Positions 18,387 to 27,319 of a DNA stretch of 64,000 nt are shown piece after piece; position 1 is the stretch's first letter; every line of letters begins with the position of its first letter. The DNA is from Pararhizobium qamdonense (GTDB lineage: Bacteria; Pseudomonadota; Alphaproteobacteria; Rhizobiales; Rhizobiaceae). The position numbers and the translations under genes were made by a program. Under the pieces are notes generated by a model, which did no database searches, was not told the DNA's origin, and saw only the letters and a list, made by a program, of their open reading frames with translations. The stretch spans positions 329,501 to 393,500 of the forward strand of contig NZ_CP119568.1 of NCBI RefSeq assembly GCF_029277445.1, given 5' to 3'.

Positions 18387-19211
18387 GTGGTCAACGCCCT
18401 AATTAATCCTCGGTGGTATAATGCTCGAAGAAAAAATGGAATTGATCTTGCTGAAACTCAACAGAGCAGGATGATCGACAGTCAGCGTGAGGCGTTGAAG
18501 AAGCGCATCCACGACCTGTCCAGCCTTCTCACGCAGAACGGCGAACTCAGTGCGAAGCTGCAACGCGCGAGCCGACGCACGACGGCGTTGAACGAGCGAT
18601 ACCTGCGACGTCTGGGAGCGGAACTGCACGACGGGCCGGCACAGCTTGTTGCGCTTGCAGCGCTGAAGGTCGATAGCGATGCCATCAACAATCCTCGGAC
18701 GCCGCGGAAGATACGGGACGGCGAGATCATATCCATCAAATCCAGTCTGGATGACGCCATGCAGGAGATCAGGACGATCTGTAGCGGTCTTGTCCTGCCG
18801 CAGATCGAAGGAGCCGATCTTGGGGAGATCATCGGACGAGCCCTGAAAGCGCATATGCAGCGCACGGGCACAACGGTGAGGCTGTCGATGTCGCCGACAT
18901 CACCGCCGCTATCGTTATCGGCAAAGATCTGTGTGTTCCGGTTCCTGCAGGAGGCGCTCAACAACGGGTTCCGGCACGGCGGCGGAGTTGGACAATATGT
19001 CGTGCAGACCTTCGACGGACAGAACGTTTCAATCACCGTCGGTGATCGCGGTCCGGGCTTCGACCCGGCGGAAATCAAACCGTCCAGCCTTGGGCTGTCG
19101 GGCCTGCGCGAACGGGTCGAGAGCCTCGGCGGACATTTCCACTTGAAGACTTCGAACCAGGGAACCGTGCTGCGCATGTCCCTGAACCTACATGAAATGG
19201 AGCCAGCCTGA
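18387..19211 (+). CDS. NarL-type sensor histidine kinase, probably 5'-truncated
   Basis: 274 residues. A coiled linker (QREALKKRIHDLSSLLTQNG) leads to a HisKA_3 domain with phospho-acceptor His81 in GAELHDGPAQLVALAALK, then an HATPase_c domain (FLQEALNNGFRHG; VGDRGPGFDP; LGLSGLRERVESLGG). No sensory or membrane domain is present although relatives normally have one upstream of this linker. IS debris ends only about 20 bases upstream, so the input domain was probably lost to insertion. The GTG start at 18387 is weak. It overlaps the next gene by one base (TGATG), giving a coupled kinase-regulator pair. Confidence 0.82.
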   Translation: MVNALINPRWYNARRKNGIDLAETQQSRMIDSQREALKKRIHDLSSLLTQNGELSAKLQRASRRTTALNERYLRRLGAELHDGPAQLVALAALKVDSDAINNPRTPRKIRDGEIISIKSSLDDAMQEIRTICSGLVLPQIEGADLGEIIGRALKAHMQRTGTTVRLSMSPTSPPLSLSAKICVFRFLQEALNNGFRHGGGVGQYVVQTFDGQNVSITVGDRGPGFDPAEIKPSSLGLSGLRERVESLGGHFHLKTSNQGTVLRMSLNLHEMEPA

Positions 19212-19858
19212 TGAAAGAGATAACAATAGCCGTTGTCGACGATCATCCGCTGTTTCGCGAAGGCGTCATGCGCATCCTCTCGGAAATCCCAGGCTTCCGG
19301 ATCGTTGGCGAAGGCTCCGCATCTGATGAGGCGCTTGCACTGAGCGCGACCGTCAGGCCCGATGTCCTGCTTCTAGACATTTCGATGCCGGGCGGCGGGC
19401 TGAATGTGATCTTCCCCATCCTGCACGAGAACCCCGGCCAGAAGATCATCATGCTGACGGTCTCGGAGACGAGCGATGACGTGATGAGCGCGTTGTCAAA
19501 AGGCGCGAAAGGCTACGTTTTGAAAGGCATCGGTTCACGGATCCTGGCTGACATCGTGAGATCGGTGGCCGCGGGCGACACCTACGTCTCGCCTTCGCTG
19601 TCGGCGCGGTTGCTCTCCGACATGTCATCATCCGCGGCCCTGGCGAAACAAGGCAATCCGATCGACGATCTGACGACCCGCGAGCACGAAGTACTGAACC
19701 TCGTGGCCGAGGGCTTGAGCAACAAGCGAATAGCGCTCCGGCTTGGCGTGCACGAGAAGACGATCAAGCAGCACATGACCCATATCTTCGTAAAACTGGG
19801 GATCAGCAACCGAACAGAAGCGGCGATGACGCTGCGAAACGTGACGGTTCACGCTTGA
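19211..19858 (+). CDS. NarL/FixJ-family response regulator (LuxR HTH)
   Basis: 215 residues. Receiver domain at about 5-122 with Asp10/Asp11, phospho-acceptor Asp56 in LLLDISMPG and a conserved Lys in GAKGYVLKG. A LuxR-type helix-turn-helix lies at about 150-208 (LTTREHEVLNLVAEGLSNKR and a recognition helix in HEKTIKQHMTHIF). It is coupled to the histidine kinase at 18387-19211 and is the likely cognate DNA-binding regulator. The targets are unknown. Confidence 0.92.
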   Translation: MKEITIAVVDDHPLFREGVMRILSEIPGFRIVGEGSASDEALALSATVRPDVLLLDISMPGGGLNVIFPILHENPGQKIIMLTVSETSDDVMSALSKGAKGYVLKGIGSRILADIVRSVAAGDTYVSPSLSARLLSDMSSSAALAKQGNPIDDLTTREHEVLNLVAEGLSNKRIALRLGVHEKTIKQHMTHIFVKLGISNRTEAAMTLRNVTVHA

Positions 19859-19916
19859 TGGTTCGTGCAACAGGCTGGACTTAAGTCTCACGTGATTGGG
19901 GCATTGGTCTTAGTCG

Positions 19917-19941
19917 GGAACAGGTTCGATTTCATGACGTT
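19917..19941 (+). promoter_or_regulatory. EcfG-type stress promoter (GGAAC-N16-CGTT)
   Basis: GGAAC at 19917-19921 and CGTT at 19938-19941 match the alphaproteobacterial general-stress sigma consensus exactly, 32 bases upstream of the DUF1236 start. Confidence 0.75.
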
Positions 19942-19973
19942 TTGCTGCTGTGAAACAACAGGTGGAGACTGCC

Positions 19974-20375
19974 ATGAACACGAAACTCATTCTCGCATCG
20001 GCCTTTGTCACTCTCGCTCTAAGCGGTTCTGCCTATGCCGATGACGCCAACAGCGCGGTCACGGGTGCCGCAGGCGGTGCGGTCACGGGTGCGATCGTTG
20101 GCGGCCCGGTCGGCGCTGCTATTGGTGGCGCCGTCGGCCTCGTCGCAGGTGCTGCCATCGACCCGCCGCCGGAACGCGTCGTCACCTATGTCCAGCAGCA
20201 GCCTGTGCAGAACTCTGTTGTCGTCAAGCAGCCGATCGTCATCGGCAAGCCTGTCCCGCAGGAGGTCGTCCTGATGCCGATCGCAGAAGATCCGCGCTAT
20301 TCGTACACCGTCGTCAACGACCAGCGCGTCATCGTCGACCCGCAGACCCGCACCGTTGTGCAGGTCATCCAGTAA
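19974..20375 (+). CDS. DUF1236-domain exported protein with glycine zipper
   Basis: 133 residues. The start is ATG 19974 (GGTGGAG site), not the upstream in-frame codon at 19950. A Sec signal peptide (MNTKLILASAFVTLALSGSA, cleavage near YA-DD) precedes a glycine-zipper segment with repeated GGAVxGAIVGGPVGAAIGG pattern. The DUF1236-like C-terminus has SYTVVNDQRVIVDPQTRTVV. Expected periplasmic or outer-membrane associated. It is preceded by a consensus stress promoter and followed by a 24-residue gene and a strong hairpin. Confidence 0.85.
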   Translation: MNTKLILASAFVTLALSGSAYADDANSAVTGAAGGAVTGAIVGGPVGAAIGGAVGLVAGAAIDPPPERVVTYVQQQPVQNSVVVKQPIVIGKPVPQEVVLMPIAEDPRYSYTVVNDQRVIVDPQTRTVVQVIQ

Positions 20376-20420
20376 CGCGAGCCAGCGCCGGGTAACTCGA
20401 CCGCGCGCAGGAGAGAGACG

Positions 20421-20495
20421 ATGAATAGCTTGATCTTGCTCGTCGGAGCAATCGTAATCATCGGCGCAATTTTGTCGTTCATTGGATTGCGCTGA
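20421..20495 (+). CDS. 24-residue hydrophobic peptide
   Basis: A tiny gene: MNSLILLVGAIVIIGAIL then SFIGLR. A near-perfect ribosome site (CAGGAGAGAGACG) lies just upstream of ATG 20421. It is one transmembrane helix with a basic C-terminus. It sits 45 bases after the DUF1236 gene and before the operon hairpin, so is probably cotranscribed under the stress promoter. Confidence 0.7.
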   Translation: MNSLILLVGAIVIIGAILSFIGLR

Positions 20496-20502
20496 ATTAC
20501 TG

Positions 20503-20528
20503 CCCGAGGCAGCCAACGCTGCCTCGGG
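20503..20528. terminator. 11-bp hairpin ending the DUF1236 operon
   Basis: CCCGAGGCAGC (20503-20513) and GCTGCCTCGGG (20518-20528) pair perfectly around a 4-base loop, 7 bases after the small-peptide stop. No T-run follows, but position and strength fit a terminator. Confidence 0.6.
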
Positions 20529-20554
20529 TGAACTCTCAATGTCCCGAGATCCCC

Positions 20555-20722
20555 ATGTCCTACAATAATTCTCCAGAACCATCCGCCTCGATTGGTGGCC
20601 CAATCATAATGTTATTTCTTGTCGTGGCGGTCGCTACAGCTGCGATTTTTTCTACAGGCCTTTCTGGCCCAACGGATCGACGTATTGCTGTGGTTTTGCC
20701 TGCGGTCGACCATGCTCGCTGA
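20555..20722 (+). CDS. Small single-helix membrane protein, uncertain
   Basis: 55 residues from ATG 20555: a polar N-terminus (MSYNNSPEPSASIGG), one hydrophobic helix (PIIMLFLVVAVATAAIF), and a basic tail. Only a weak GAGA ribosome site precedes it. It lies right after the hairpin that ends the DUF1236 operon. Kept because its topology resembles the other small proteins here. Confidence 0.4.
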   Translation: MSYNNSPEPSASIGGPIIMLFLVVAVATAAIFSTGLSGPTDRRIAVVLPAVDHAR

Positions 20723-20776
20723 CGACACCTGTCCTTGTGGGCGCAACTCGTAATGAACCTGCCAAGGAGCGCAACT

Positions 20777-20968
20777 ATGTGGCTCGAACTCACATCCGAA
20801 AACGATGAGAAAATATTTGCCAACGTCGATCAGTTCGTCGTCATATATCCTGTGAACGACGAGAAACTCACGAAAGTCCTGACACCGGGCGGTCCGATCA
20901 TGGTCAAAGAGCCAATGGCGTTCATCCAATCGAAACTGGAGGCTGCGGTCGCTCGATCTACACACTAG
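20777..20968 (+). CDS. Hypothetical protein
   Basis: 63 residues. ATG 20777 has an AAGGAG site 8 bases upstream, better than the frame opening at 20735. The product (MWLELTSENDEKIFANVDQF; ending KLEAAVARSTH) has no membrane segment and reads like a short beta-rich domain. No family recognised. Confidence 0.6.
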   Translation: MWLELTSENDEKIFANVDQFVVIYPVNDEKLTKVLTPGGPIMVKEPMAFIQSKLEAAVARSTH

Positions 20969-21127
20969 AGCGGCGGGCGATTAATGTGCAACGCATCCAG
21001 CTTGGCGGAAATAGTACCAGCACTCCTGTGGCGTGAAGTCTCGTCCACGAAGACGACACGTCCGGGGCTCCGTTGCATAGCGGGTTGACGACGTGGACAA
21101 ACCAACACGCTGAACGATGCCATCCTG

Positions 21128-21436
21128 ACGCATTTTCGTGACCAGGCCCTGGTCGGGGGTGCCCTAGCCTTCGCGGTAGGAGCTGCAATAGGTGCGGCAC
21201 TGCCGCACACCGACCTCGAGGATGAGTTGGTGGGGGATGCCTCCAACACCGCCATGGAGAAAGTCACGGCAGCCTCTCAGGATGTGGTGGACCGTGGAAA
21301 AGAGGTTGCGTCAGAAGTGTACGAAAGGGTCGTGGAAGTAGCGTCTGACACCCATGACACTATCAAGGACCGTGTTGTTGACGAGGTCGATGCTTTTAAA
21401 CAGGGGGTTTCCGAACAAAAACCTGTGCAGCCCTAA
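21128..21436 (+). pseudogene. DUF3618 / nutrient-deprivation-induced-type protein, C-terminal fragment
   Basis: The frame reads DQALVGGALAFAVGAAIGAA, then LPHTDLEDELVGDAS, followed by a long amphipathic helix ending EQKPVQP. This matches the C-terminal membrane-anchor and coiled tail of rhizobial DUF3618 stress proteins. The N-terminal conserved part is missing and no start is found, so it is called a fragment. Confidence 0.6.
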
Positions 21437-21645
21437 CGTACCTTGAATAATGCAAAGCAGGTACGGCTCGACAATCTCAAGGGCGTGTCGAGCCGTTTCC
21501 ATGCCGGGATCCAAGCGCAGGAACCAGAACGTTTCCGCAGTATCGTTTGGCCAGGACAAAGCGGACTCCCCTCACTGTCGATAAAGGGCGGCATTGGCGA
21601 AACAAGCAGGTGCTGCAAGTATGGCGGATGGTGGGATGATATGAC

Positions 21646-21670
21646 GGAACATTGGATCCGCCAGCGGGTT
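21646..21670 (+). promoter_or_regulatory. EcfG-type stress promoter (GGAAC-N16-GGTT)
   Basis: GGAAC at 21646-21650 and GGTT at 21667-21670, 52 bases upstream of the DUF892 start. The second DUF892 gene (51693) has the same element with the same spacing. Confidence 0.6.
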
Positions 21671-21722
21671 GTTTGCGCACGGTTGCCCGGTTGGCGCGGC
21701 AATGATTAAGGGAAATCATCTC

Positions 21723-22211
21723 ATGGCTAAATTACTGGAAGATTTGTTCCTCGACACCCTCAAGGACGTTTATTTCGCTGAACAGAAAATTGTCGCGACT
21801 CTTCCGGAAATGGAGCAGGCGGCGACAAACTCTCAGCTGAAGTCCGCCTTCCGCAAGCATCTTGACGAGACTAAAATCCACGTGACGCGTCTGGAGGCCA
21901 TTTTTAACGTGATCGGCGAGGAGCCAGAGGCGAAGACATGCGACGCCATTCTAGGCATTACCGACGAAGGTGCCGAAATCATGGAAGAGTACGAAGGCTC
22001 GCCAGCCCTTGATGCTGGGCTCTTGGCAGCTGCTCAGGCAGTCGAACATTATGAGATGTCACGCTACGGTACACTACGCACTTGGGCGCTTGAGCTCGGC
22101 TATGAGGAAGCGGCGGAGATTCTTCAGTCGACGCTCGACGAGGAACAAGCCACCGATTTGGCACTGACTGCCATCGCCACGTCTGTGGTGAACCAAAAAG
22201 CCGAAGGCTGA
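21723..22211 (+). CDS. DUF892 ferritin-like protein (YciF type)
   Basis: 162 residues. The family N-terminus LEDLFLDTLKDVYFAEQKIV is followed by four helices with Glu and His residues spaced as in ferritin-like bundles (e.g. ALDAGLLAAAQAVEHYEMSR). Relatives are stress-induced and their chemistry is unclear. Start ATG 21723 (AAGGGA site); the frame opens earlier at 21669 but that part is not conserved. Its paralogue is at 51190-51693, and both have a GGAAC-N16-GGTT promoter. Confidence 0.9.
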   Translation: MAKLLEDLFLDTLKDVYFAEQKIVATLPEMEQAATNSQLKSAFRKHLDETKIHVTRLEAIFNVIGEEPEAKTCDAILGITDEGAEIMEEYEGSPALDAGLLAAAQAVEHYEMSRYGTLRTWALELGYEEAAEILQSTLDEEQATDLALTAIATSVVNQKAEG

Positions 22212-22214
22212 ATT

Positions 22215-22535
22215 TTAGTCGGGGTCCGGCGAAAGTTGAGCCCCGGTTTCGCTGTCAAACCGTTGCTCGGGTGCGCATGCCGCAGCAGCAACAGCTTGGT
22301 CGATGGACGCAATCCGGGGAAGGCCCCCGCCGAACGCGGAGTTCATCGTATCGCGATCCATCTCTACCGCGATACGAATGGCTTCCTTCCAGGGGGGGAC
22401 AGCCGCCTGCCGCTCATCCTCGTACGGACTTGCCAACGGTACAACGGTAAGATTGAGGCCAGCTTGACGCTGTGCTTGGTCAACGTTTTCTAGAATTCGA
22501 GGATCCGCTTCTTGTGAGTGCGCGGACGCACCCAC
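22215..22535 (-). CDS. Hypothetical protein, uncertain
   Basis: 106 open codons convergent with the DUF892 gene (4 bases apart). Composition is plausible (FGGGLPRIASIDQAVAAAAC) but no ribosome site or family is recognised. An adjacent minus-strand frame at about 22490-22611 reads GYELIESSPRDDFIPWWVRP and may be another remnant. The region may be decayed. Confidence 0.3.
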   Translation of the reverse strand: MGASAHSQEADPRILENVDQAQRQAGLNLTVVPLASPYEDERQAAVPPWKEAIRIAVEMDRDTMNSAFGGGLPRIASIDQAVAAAACAPEQRFDSETGAQLSPDPD

Positions 22536-23321
22536 CAGGGAATGAAGTCGTCGCGTGGCGACGATTCGATGAGCTCATAACCTAACCCAGCTCCGCCCCT
22601 TTGCGGCACAGCTGATCGAGCGGCAGATGACAGTGCATATGGGTATCAAGGGCTGTTTTATCGGCAGGTATGAATACACACGAACGCTGGAAATAAGGTG
22701 CTATAAAGTTTCCAAGGTCATCCTACAGTCTTGGCTGCGCCCCGCTATTGAAACGCCGGCCCTTCGATGGGGATTTGGAGTTGGGATGGATTGCCGCAAA
22801 ATTCACCGAGTCGGTCATGGCGCATACAAAGCAAATGATTGCCGCCATCGGCATCCGCTCAGGACTTCGGGTGAGTTCATTGCCTCGACTCAGGCATTCC
22901 GACGGTCTACGAAACTTACGAAGCCCACGTCCAAGCACCTCATCTGGATATCATTTACAGCGCAACCCCGCATGGATTTCAAAATGGGCACGCGCTCCTC
23001 GCAATCGACGCCGGGGACCGTCGCGAGCTGACCAAGACGCCCTGATGCAGCCAACTTTTGAAGTAGCTTAGACAAACGGTCCATTACGGCATTCGGGTTA
23101 CCAATAAGACAGAGGCTGCCGACGTCAGTTTCAAATCATCCACATCGCTAGTCATCCGTACCACCATGAATAGTGCTTTTAGGCCGTTTACATTATTAGT
23201 CTATGCTAATAATATGTAGCCATATTCCAATCCTTTTCAAGTTGCATTCCCTACGGCATCAAGCGGTATTTTGTTTTTACTTGCATACTTTGTAGTCCTT
23301 TTCCTGAACGGGTGGCTCTCG
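22536..23321. other. Decayed or non-coding stretch
   Basis: Only short overlapping frames are present. The AT-rich part around 23160-23260 could carry a promoter for the small frame at 23322. No family is recognised. Confidence 0.35.
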
Positions 23322-23609
23322 ATGTTAACATCAATCATGACTATCGTGATCGTCGCGTTCGTATGCGGTCTCGGGCTAGGATTCTGCTGGAACACCAAGG
23401 GCGGCAAGAAGATGATGGGTGCAGAAAAAGAACTTAAGTCACTCCGCAGCGCCTTGGCGGCGAAGCAAACAGAGGTCGATCAAGCAATACTTATGCACGA
23501 CAAAAGCATCGCCGTCGCGTACAGCGTCGTTCTCGATTATGAGGATGCCAATCTGCCGGCACTGTCGCGACCTCGACATCATGTTGTCTTGTCGCAACCC
23601 AGGAAGTAA
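23322..23609 (+). CDS. Small membrane protein with coiled-coil, uncertain
   Basis: 95 residues from ATG 23322 (an upstream TTG at 23271 adds a hydrophobic stretch). One membrane helix (MTIVIVAFVCGLGLGFCW) is followed by a basic patch and a heptad-like helix (EKELKSLRSALAAKQTEV). The tail after YEDANLPAL looks random and may be frameshifted. No family recognised. Confidence 0.4.
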   Translation: MLTSIMTIVIVAFVCGLGLGFCWNTKGGKKMMGAEKELKSLRSALAAKQTEVDQAILMHDKSIAVAYSVVLDYEDANLPALSRPRHHVVLSQPRK

Positions 23610-23656
23610 TCCGTGCAGCACCACCTGAAAGCAAGCAATACCGTCCGGTCGGTTGT

Positions 23657-23941
23657 GTGCTGGGTGCTCTGGTGGCCGATTCGATCGGCAATATTACCGC
23701 GAAATCCGACAGCATAGACGATGCTCGTGCGGTGAGCGCCGCAGCCAGCGCCGTCGGCACCATGAAAAAACAGCTCGAAGGGACGATCCGGGACAACGCC
23801 TTTTGGGATGACGCATTCGACCAGGTAAATTCGGATAATCGCGACGACTGGATTATTGAAAACTGGGGGACAACCACCAAAGTGCCAAGAAGTTCTATAA
23901 AAAGGCGTTATCCCACGAAGTATGTCTTTTCAGACACTTAA
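23657..23941 (+). pseudogene. CHASE4 sensor-domain fragment of a GGDEF/EAL-type protein
   Basis: About 70 residues (DDARAVSAAASAVGTMKKQL, DNAFWDDAFDQVN, DDWIIENWGTTT) match the first half of a CHASE4 extracellular sensor domain as found in diguanylate cyclase/phosphodiesterase proteins. The N-terminal helix is missing and the frame is lost after the conserved WG, giving a short random tail. No GGDEF or EAL sequence follows. Confidence 0.65.
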
Positions 23942-24350
23942 GCTATCTGACCAACCTGTCGCCGGTTCGATTCCTATCAAGAGACTGCCCATAGTTGCGG
24001 GGGCTCCGGTTCGGACGTCCTGAGATCATGGCGCAAATCTCCGCTTCAGAGCAACAGTCGCACGCGACACCCACGCCGCGCGAGCGTTTAAGTTTTGGTT
24101 AACCATGATCCGCTACCTTGAAATTCCCGACGCGATCTCCTCCCTAAGCGTCGATGAGAAAAACTTGGGCCGTGAGACCTCGTCTCCGGCCCTTTTTCGT
24201 GCTTCGTCCATGGAGTTCGCCGAGGTGACCCAGTTGGCCGGCTATCTACCGGACATGAGGAACATCAAATCTTCGGGGCGGCCCACAAGGTGGGAGCGAA
24301 AGGTGTTGCCGTCACACTGGATATAGAGGGGCTTTGACTAAGATAAATGC

Positions 24351-24581
24351 ATGCATCGCCGCTACCACACCGGAAACTGTTCATCCTGCCGCCAAGGGCG
24401 ACTGTTTCTGTTTCGCAGTCTCGCGACAGATGACATTTACGCGCACTGCGAAGAATGCGAATGGGGATACCTTACCCCGGCGGAGATTGAGGAGAAGGGC
24501 GGATTTCTCACTCTCCTGGAAGAGTTCGACGCTGAGTACGCTGAAGGCGACGCGATCTCCCGGAGCGTCTGGGCCAAATAA
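24351..24581 (+). CDS. Small protein with two CxxC pairs
   Basis: 76 residues. Two CxxC pairs (NCSSCRQG at about 9-15 and HCEECEWG at about 32-39) suggest a zinc-ribbon knuckle, followed by an acidic helical tail. ATG 24351 lacks a strong ribosome site. No named family; the pattern resembles small CPCG-type proteins that often act in defence or toxin-immunity contexts, but that is only a comparison. Confidence 0.6.
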   Translation: MHRRYHTGNCSSCRQGRLFLFRSLATDDIYAHCEECEWGYLTPAEIEEKGGFLTLLEEFDAEYAEGDAISRSVWAK

Positions 24582-24705
24582 CAGTCGTGGCGGTTGATGA
24601 CCAGGATGAAACATGAGATTGCGGCAGGGCACAAAAAAGCCGGCGATCTCTACGCCGCAGCAGCGAAGGCAAATGCCCCGCACATTCAAAGCCGGGAGCA
24701 CTAAG

Positions 24706-24888
24706 ATGATCGGCACCTACATCGACGAATTCATCATGTTTTGCGCCGGTTTGTGGATGACGTGCGTGGGCTTCGGGTATTTGTCCTTGTCGCGAAACCC
24801 GGCGCACAAGTTGCCGGTGGTGCGTCATTTCAAGTGGATGGGGCCTTTGCTGCTTTTTATCGCAATCGTCCTGGCAGTCGCATCATGA
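24706..24888 (+). CDS. Small two-helix membrane protein
   Basis: 60 residues from ATG 24706 with a GGGAG site; the frame opens earlier but that part is not protein-like. Two hydrophobic helices (FIMFCAGLWMTCVGFGYL and MGPLLLFIAIVLAVA) are joined by a basic loop. No family recognised. Confidence 0.6.
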   Translation: MIGTYIDEFIMFCAGLWMTCVGFGYLSLSRNPAHKLPVVRHFKWMGPLLLFIAIVLAVAS

Positions 24889-24923
24889 TCTCAAACTCAG
24901 ACCGTGTGAGATAAATCCGAGCC

Positions 24924-25220
24924 ATGAATGATATGTTGGCCTGTCCGGCCTGCGGACTGGAAAAAACGGAATCCGTCGTCCAGGGCGGATCATATATCCT
25001 GCGATGCGCTGGATGCGGCGAAATGATTGTCGCGACGTCGTTCATGGCGTTGCTGAACTTGGATGGGCAGTATTCGGCCTTCATCGATCCGGGGCCTGGA
25101 ATACAACCCTCGCCAGAAGCCCTCATCGCGCACGGACTTCTCCGGCAAATCGCAACGGCGATCACACAGGCTGCATGTGGCGGAACTTTGATACGCCTGT
25201 TGCCCAACGTGAAGGATTAA
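24924..25220 (+). CDS. Zinc-ribbon-like hypothetical protein
   Basis: 98 residues. Cys pairs CPAC (about 7-10) and CAGC (about 28-31) form an N-terminal zinc ribbon, followed by a mixed domain without recognised motifs. It follows the two-helix protein by 35 bases and may share its transcript. Confidence 0.65.
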   Translation: MNDMLACPACGLEKTESVVQGGSYILRCAGCGEMIVATSFMALLNLDGQYSAFIDPGPGIQPSPEALIAHGLLRQIATAITQAACGGTLIRLLPNVKD

Positions 25221-25309
25221 AGTCATAAGGATCAGCTGCTTTCCCGTCTTGCGCTCAAGGGGCTTTCGCCAGCCATGTCTCAGACCGCGGTGCGACCATA
25301 AGGATCTTA

Positions 25310-25870
25310 ATGCCCAACGAGTCTAAGTACCAGATCACCTACACCCTTACCGCGTGGGATTATGCCGCCATGGCGCGGGCGCTTACTCGCAGGCCCTGGC
25401 ACCGCAGCATAATCACGTTGGTGCTTTGGCTCATCTCTGTTTGGTGTCTTTTGGTCCTCTTCACGGACCTCTACAATCCGGTCACCATGATCAACGCCAT
25501 TGCTGAAAACGGTTCTTGGCTTTGGCTTCCGGCATGCCTCCTCGTCGTCGCCTTCTTCTCGCTAGGCACGCACTGGCTGGCGTGGGGCGCATCGTTTCTA
25601 TACTACCGGCAAATCGCATCCGCCGACGCGACCATCAGCATTAGTCTCAGCGACGATGCCATTCGGGTCAAATCGAACGTGGCGGACTCGACCGTTCCAT
25701 GGGCAACCGTGAAGCGCGTTATCCGGGAGGAAAACTACTTGCTGCTGCCGATATCGAAGCGGGAGGCCTTCATCCTGCCGAGACGCGGCTTTGAAACTCA
25801 AGACAGTTTTGAGGACGCCTTTCGTTATGTAACCGAGAAAATACTGGCAGGCACGGTTGGAGCCGGCTGA
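25310..25870 (+). CDS. YcxB-like membrane protein
   Basis: 186 residues. After a polar N-terminus (YQITYTLTAWDYAAMARAL) come two transmembrane helices at about 32-50 and 72-95. The C-terminal cytosolic beta-domain has the YcxB-like pattern ISLSDDAIRVKSNVADSTVP, then WATVKRVIREENYLLLPISK. Function of the family is unknown. Start ATG 25310. Confidence 0.75.
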   Translation: MPNESKYQITYTLTAWDYAAMARALTRRPWHRSIITLVLWLISVWCLLVLFTDLYNPVTMINAIAENGSWLWLPACLLVVAFFSLGTHWLAWGASFLYYRQIASADATISISLSDDAIRVKSNVADSTVPWATVKRVIREENYLLLPISKREAFILPRRGFETQDSFEDAFRYVTEKILAGTVGAG

Positions 25871-25928
25871 CAGTGCCGGTGGCTTTTCCGGGAGCTGATA
25901 GAAGGCGCGAAAACTTCCACGAATGCTG

Positions 25929-26356
25929 TCAGGGACTGGGCTGGTCCGGCCGGAGAGTGACAAAGGTCCCCGAACCGTCAAATCTCTCTCTGATCAGCGC
26001 TAAGGATTGTCGCAGGAGGTCCGAGATCGCTGATCGGTTCTTATCCAGAAACGCATCCGAGGTGACCTTGATCGTACGGACGGGCTTGATCCCTTGAGCA
26101 GTCTCGATGGATCGGTGAGGTCCTCGCCTGTGACGAACGTGATGTTGACCTGCTGCTCGGCATCGAGATGCAGCTTGGCGACCGCGCCGCCGCCGAAGTG
26201 GTAGACAAGGTACAAGTGGACCCGTCCTTCACACACTTCCGGCACGGTGTCGAGTATGAGTTGGCGTACGAGCGCAAGCCGCTCTCGCGCTTCCGGCGGC
26301 TTGCGCTCGCAGTAAAGGTCGAACTCATCATTATGCCCGGGGGCGTTCATCGTCAT
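25929..26356 (-). pseudogene. DUF1801-like protein, frameshifted
   Basis: The first 88 residues (MTMNAPGHNDEFDLYCERKP and HLYLVYHFGGGAVAKLHLD) resemble small DUF1801/YdhG-type proteins. After RLLKG a one-base loss in a G-run near 26095 shifts the frame; the next frame restores VRTIKVTSDAFLDKNRSAIS and ends at 25929. The uncorrected frame would end with 30 unrelated residues at 26000. Could be a sequence error. Confidence 0.6.
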
Positions 26357-26363
26357 CTCTCAA

Positions 26364-26990
26364 TCAACGGAGCAGCCCTTCGACGTCGAAGTCCTCCCAG
26401 CCGCGGAGTTCCGTCCCAGGATATTCGGCGCCAACGTCTGCCTTTTTGGTGTGTTTGCTCTTCTTCGACAACCGAGTAAGCTTTGCCTGATACGCAGCCT
26501 TTCTTCTCTTCTCCACCTTCGCCTCGGCATCCTCCACCCGCCACTCATCGACGGCACCACGATCGAGGAGGTCTTCCACGACCTTAGGGTCGAAGACATG
26601 GAAGGTGATCTGGCGCGCTCGCCCGGCCAGCCTCACGGTTCTCGTGCCGGCACTGGGAAGACGGCCGTCCGCAAGCCAGCGATGTCGCTCACTGGTCTTC
26701 ATGCCAAGGATTTCCTCGATTTCGCGCGGAATGACGGGAAGCTTCTCGATACCATCCAATGCCGTGCTGACGATTGACCAGGTCAAGACGAATTCCTCTT
26801 CACGCTCTTCCGGCATGCCCAGCGTCAGCGTCATCCCCTCCACATCAAGCGATTTACGGACCGCGGAAGGCAGGCGCGCCCGGACCTCGAGGAGGATACC
26901 CCGGGCGCGCACGGTGGATCCGAACGAAACCGCAGGCGACAAGGTCCACGTCCGAATATGAGCGGGGGCGACGGTGATTTTCTTCGGCAT
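26364..26990 (-). CDS. Conserved hypothetical protein with putative DNA-binding segment
   Basis: 208 residues from ATG 26990 (AGGCGAG site); the frame opens at 27050 but the longer start is less family-like. It begins MPKKITVAPAHIRTWTL. The central part, GMKTSERHRWLADGRLPSAG followed by TRTVRLAGRARQITFHVFDP, reads like a helix-turn-helix plus strand. The C-terminal third is a basic coiled region. A regulatory role is inference. Confidence 0.65.
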   Translation of the reverse strand: MPKKITVAPAHIRTWTLSPAVSFGSTVRARGILLEVRARLPSAVRKSLDVEGMTLTLGMPEEREEEFVLTWSIVSTALDGIEKLPVIPREIEEILGMKTSERHRWLADGRLPSAGTRTVRLAGRARQITFHVFDPKVVEDLLDRGAVDEWRVEDAEAKVEKRRKAAYQAKLTRLSKKSKHTKKADVGAEYPGTELRGWEDFDVEGLLR

Positions 26991-27259
26991 CTCGCCTAGA
27001 TGGGTCGTTCGTCGTCGCGCGTCAACAAGGGCGGCTGCGTCATCCACCAACGCAGGCGGCTAGTTCGGTGGCGGTGATCCGGCCCGCTTCAATGCCGGGC
27101 CATGCTGCTTTCCCACTCACCACCAGCCTCCTAAAAGATGGTCGGCCGGGCGCATCGGGTGTTCCTCAATGGTCGTCCAACAGCATCTGAGCGGCTACAC
27201 GTCCGCAGCGGGACATCGAGCAAGCCCGAAGTCGCCTCGTCCATCTAAGCCTGCAATCC

Positions 27260-27284
27260 GGAACATTATCTCCGACGCGCCGTT
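27260..27284 (+). promoter_or_regulatory. EcfG-type stress promoter (GGAAC-N16-CGTT)
   Basis: GGAAC at 27260-27264 and CGTT at 27281-27284 match the full consensus, 35 bases upstream of the ferritin-like gene. Confidence 0.75.
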
Positions 27285-27319
27285 AGCGGGTACCCAACAA
27301 CCCGAACGGAGAAACATAC

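Noticed and set aside
22490..22611. Minus-strand frame reading GYELIESSPRDDFIPWWVRP
   Set aside because: Protein-like but only about 40 codons with a GTG start and no ribosome site; kept only as a remark in the 22215 entry.
24105..24326. 73-codon plus-strand frame
   Set aside because: No ribosome site, no motif and no coupling to neighbours; probably chance.
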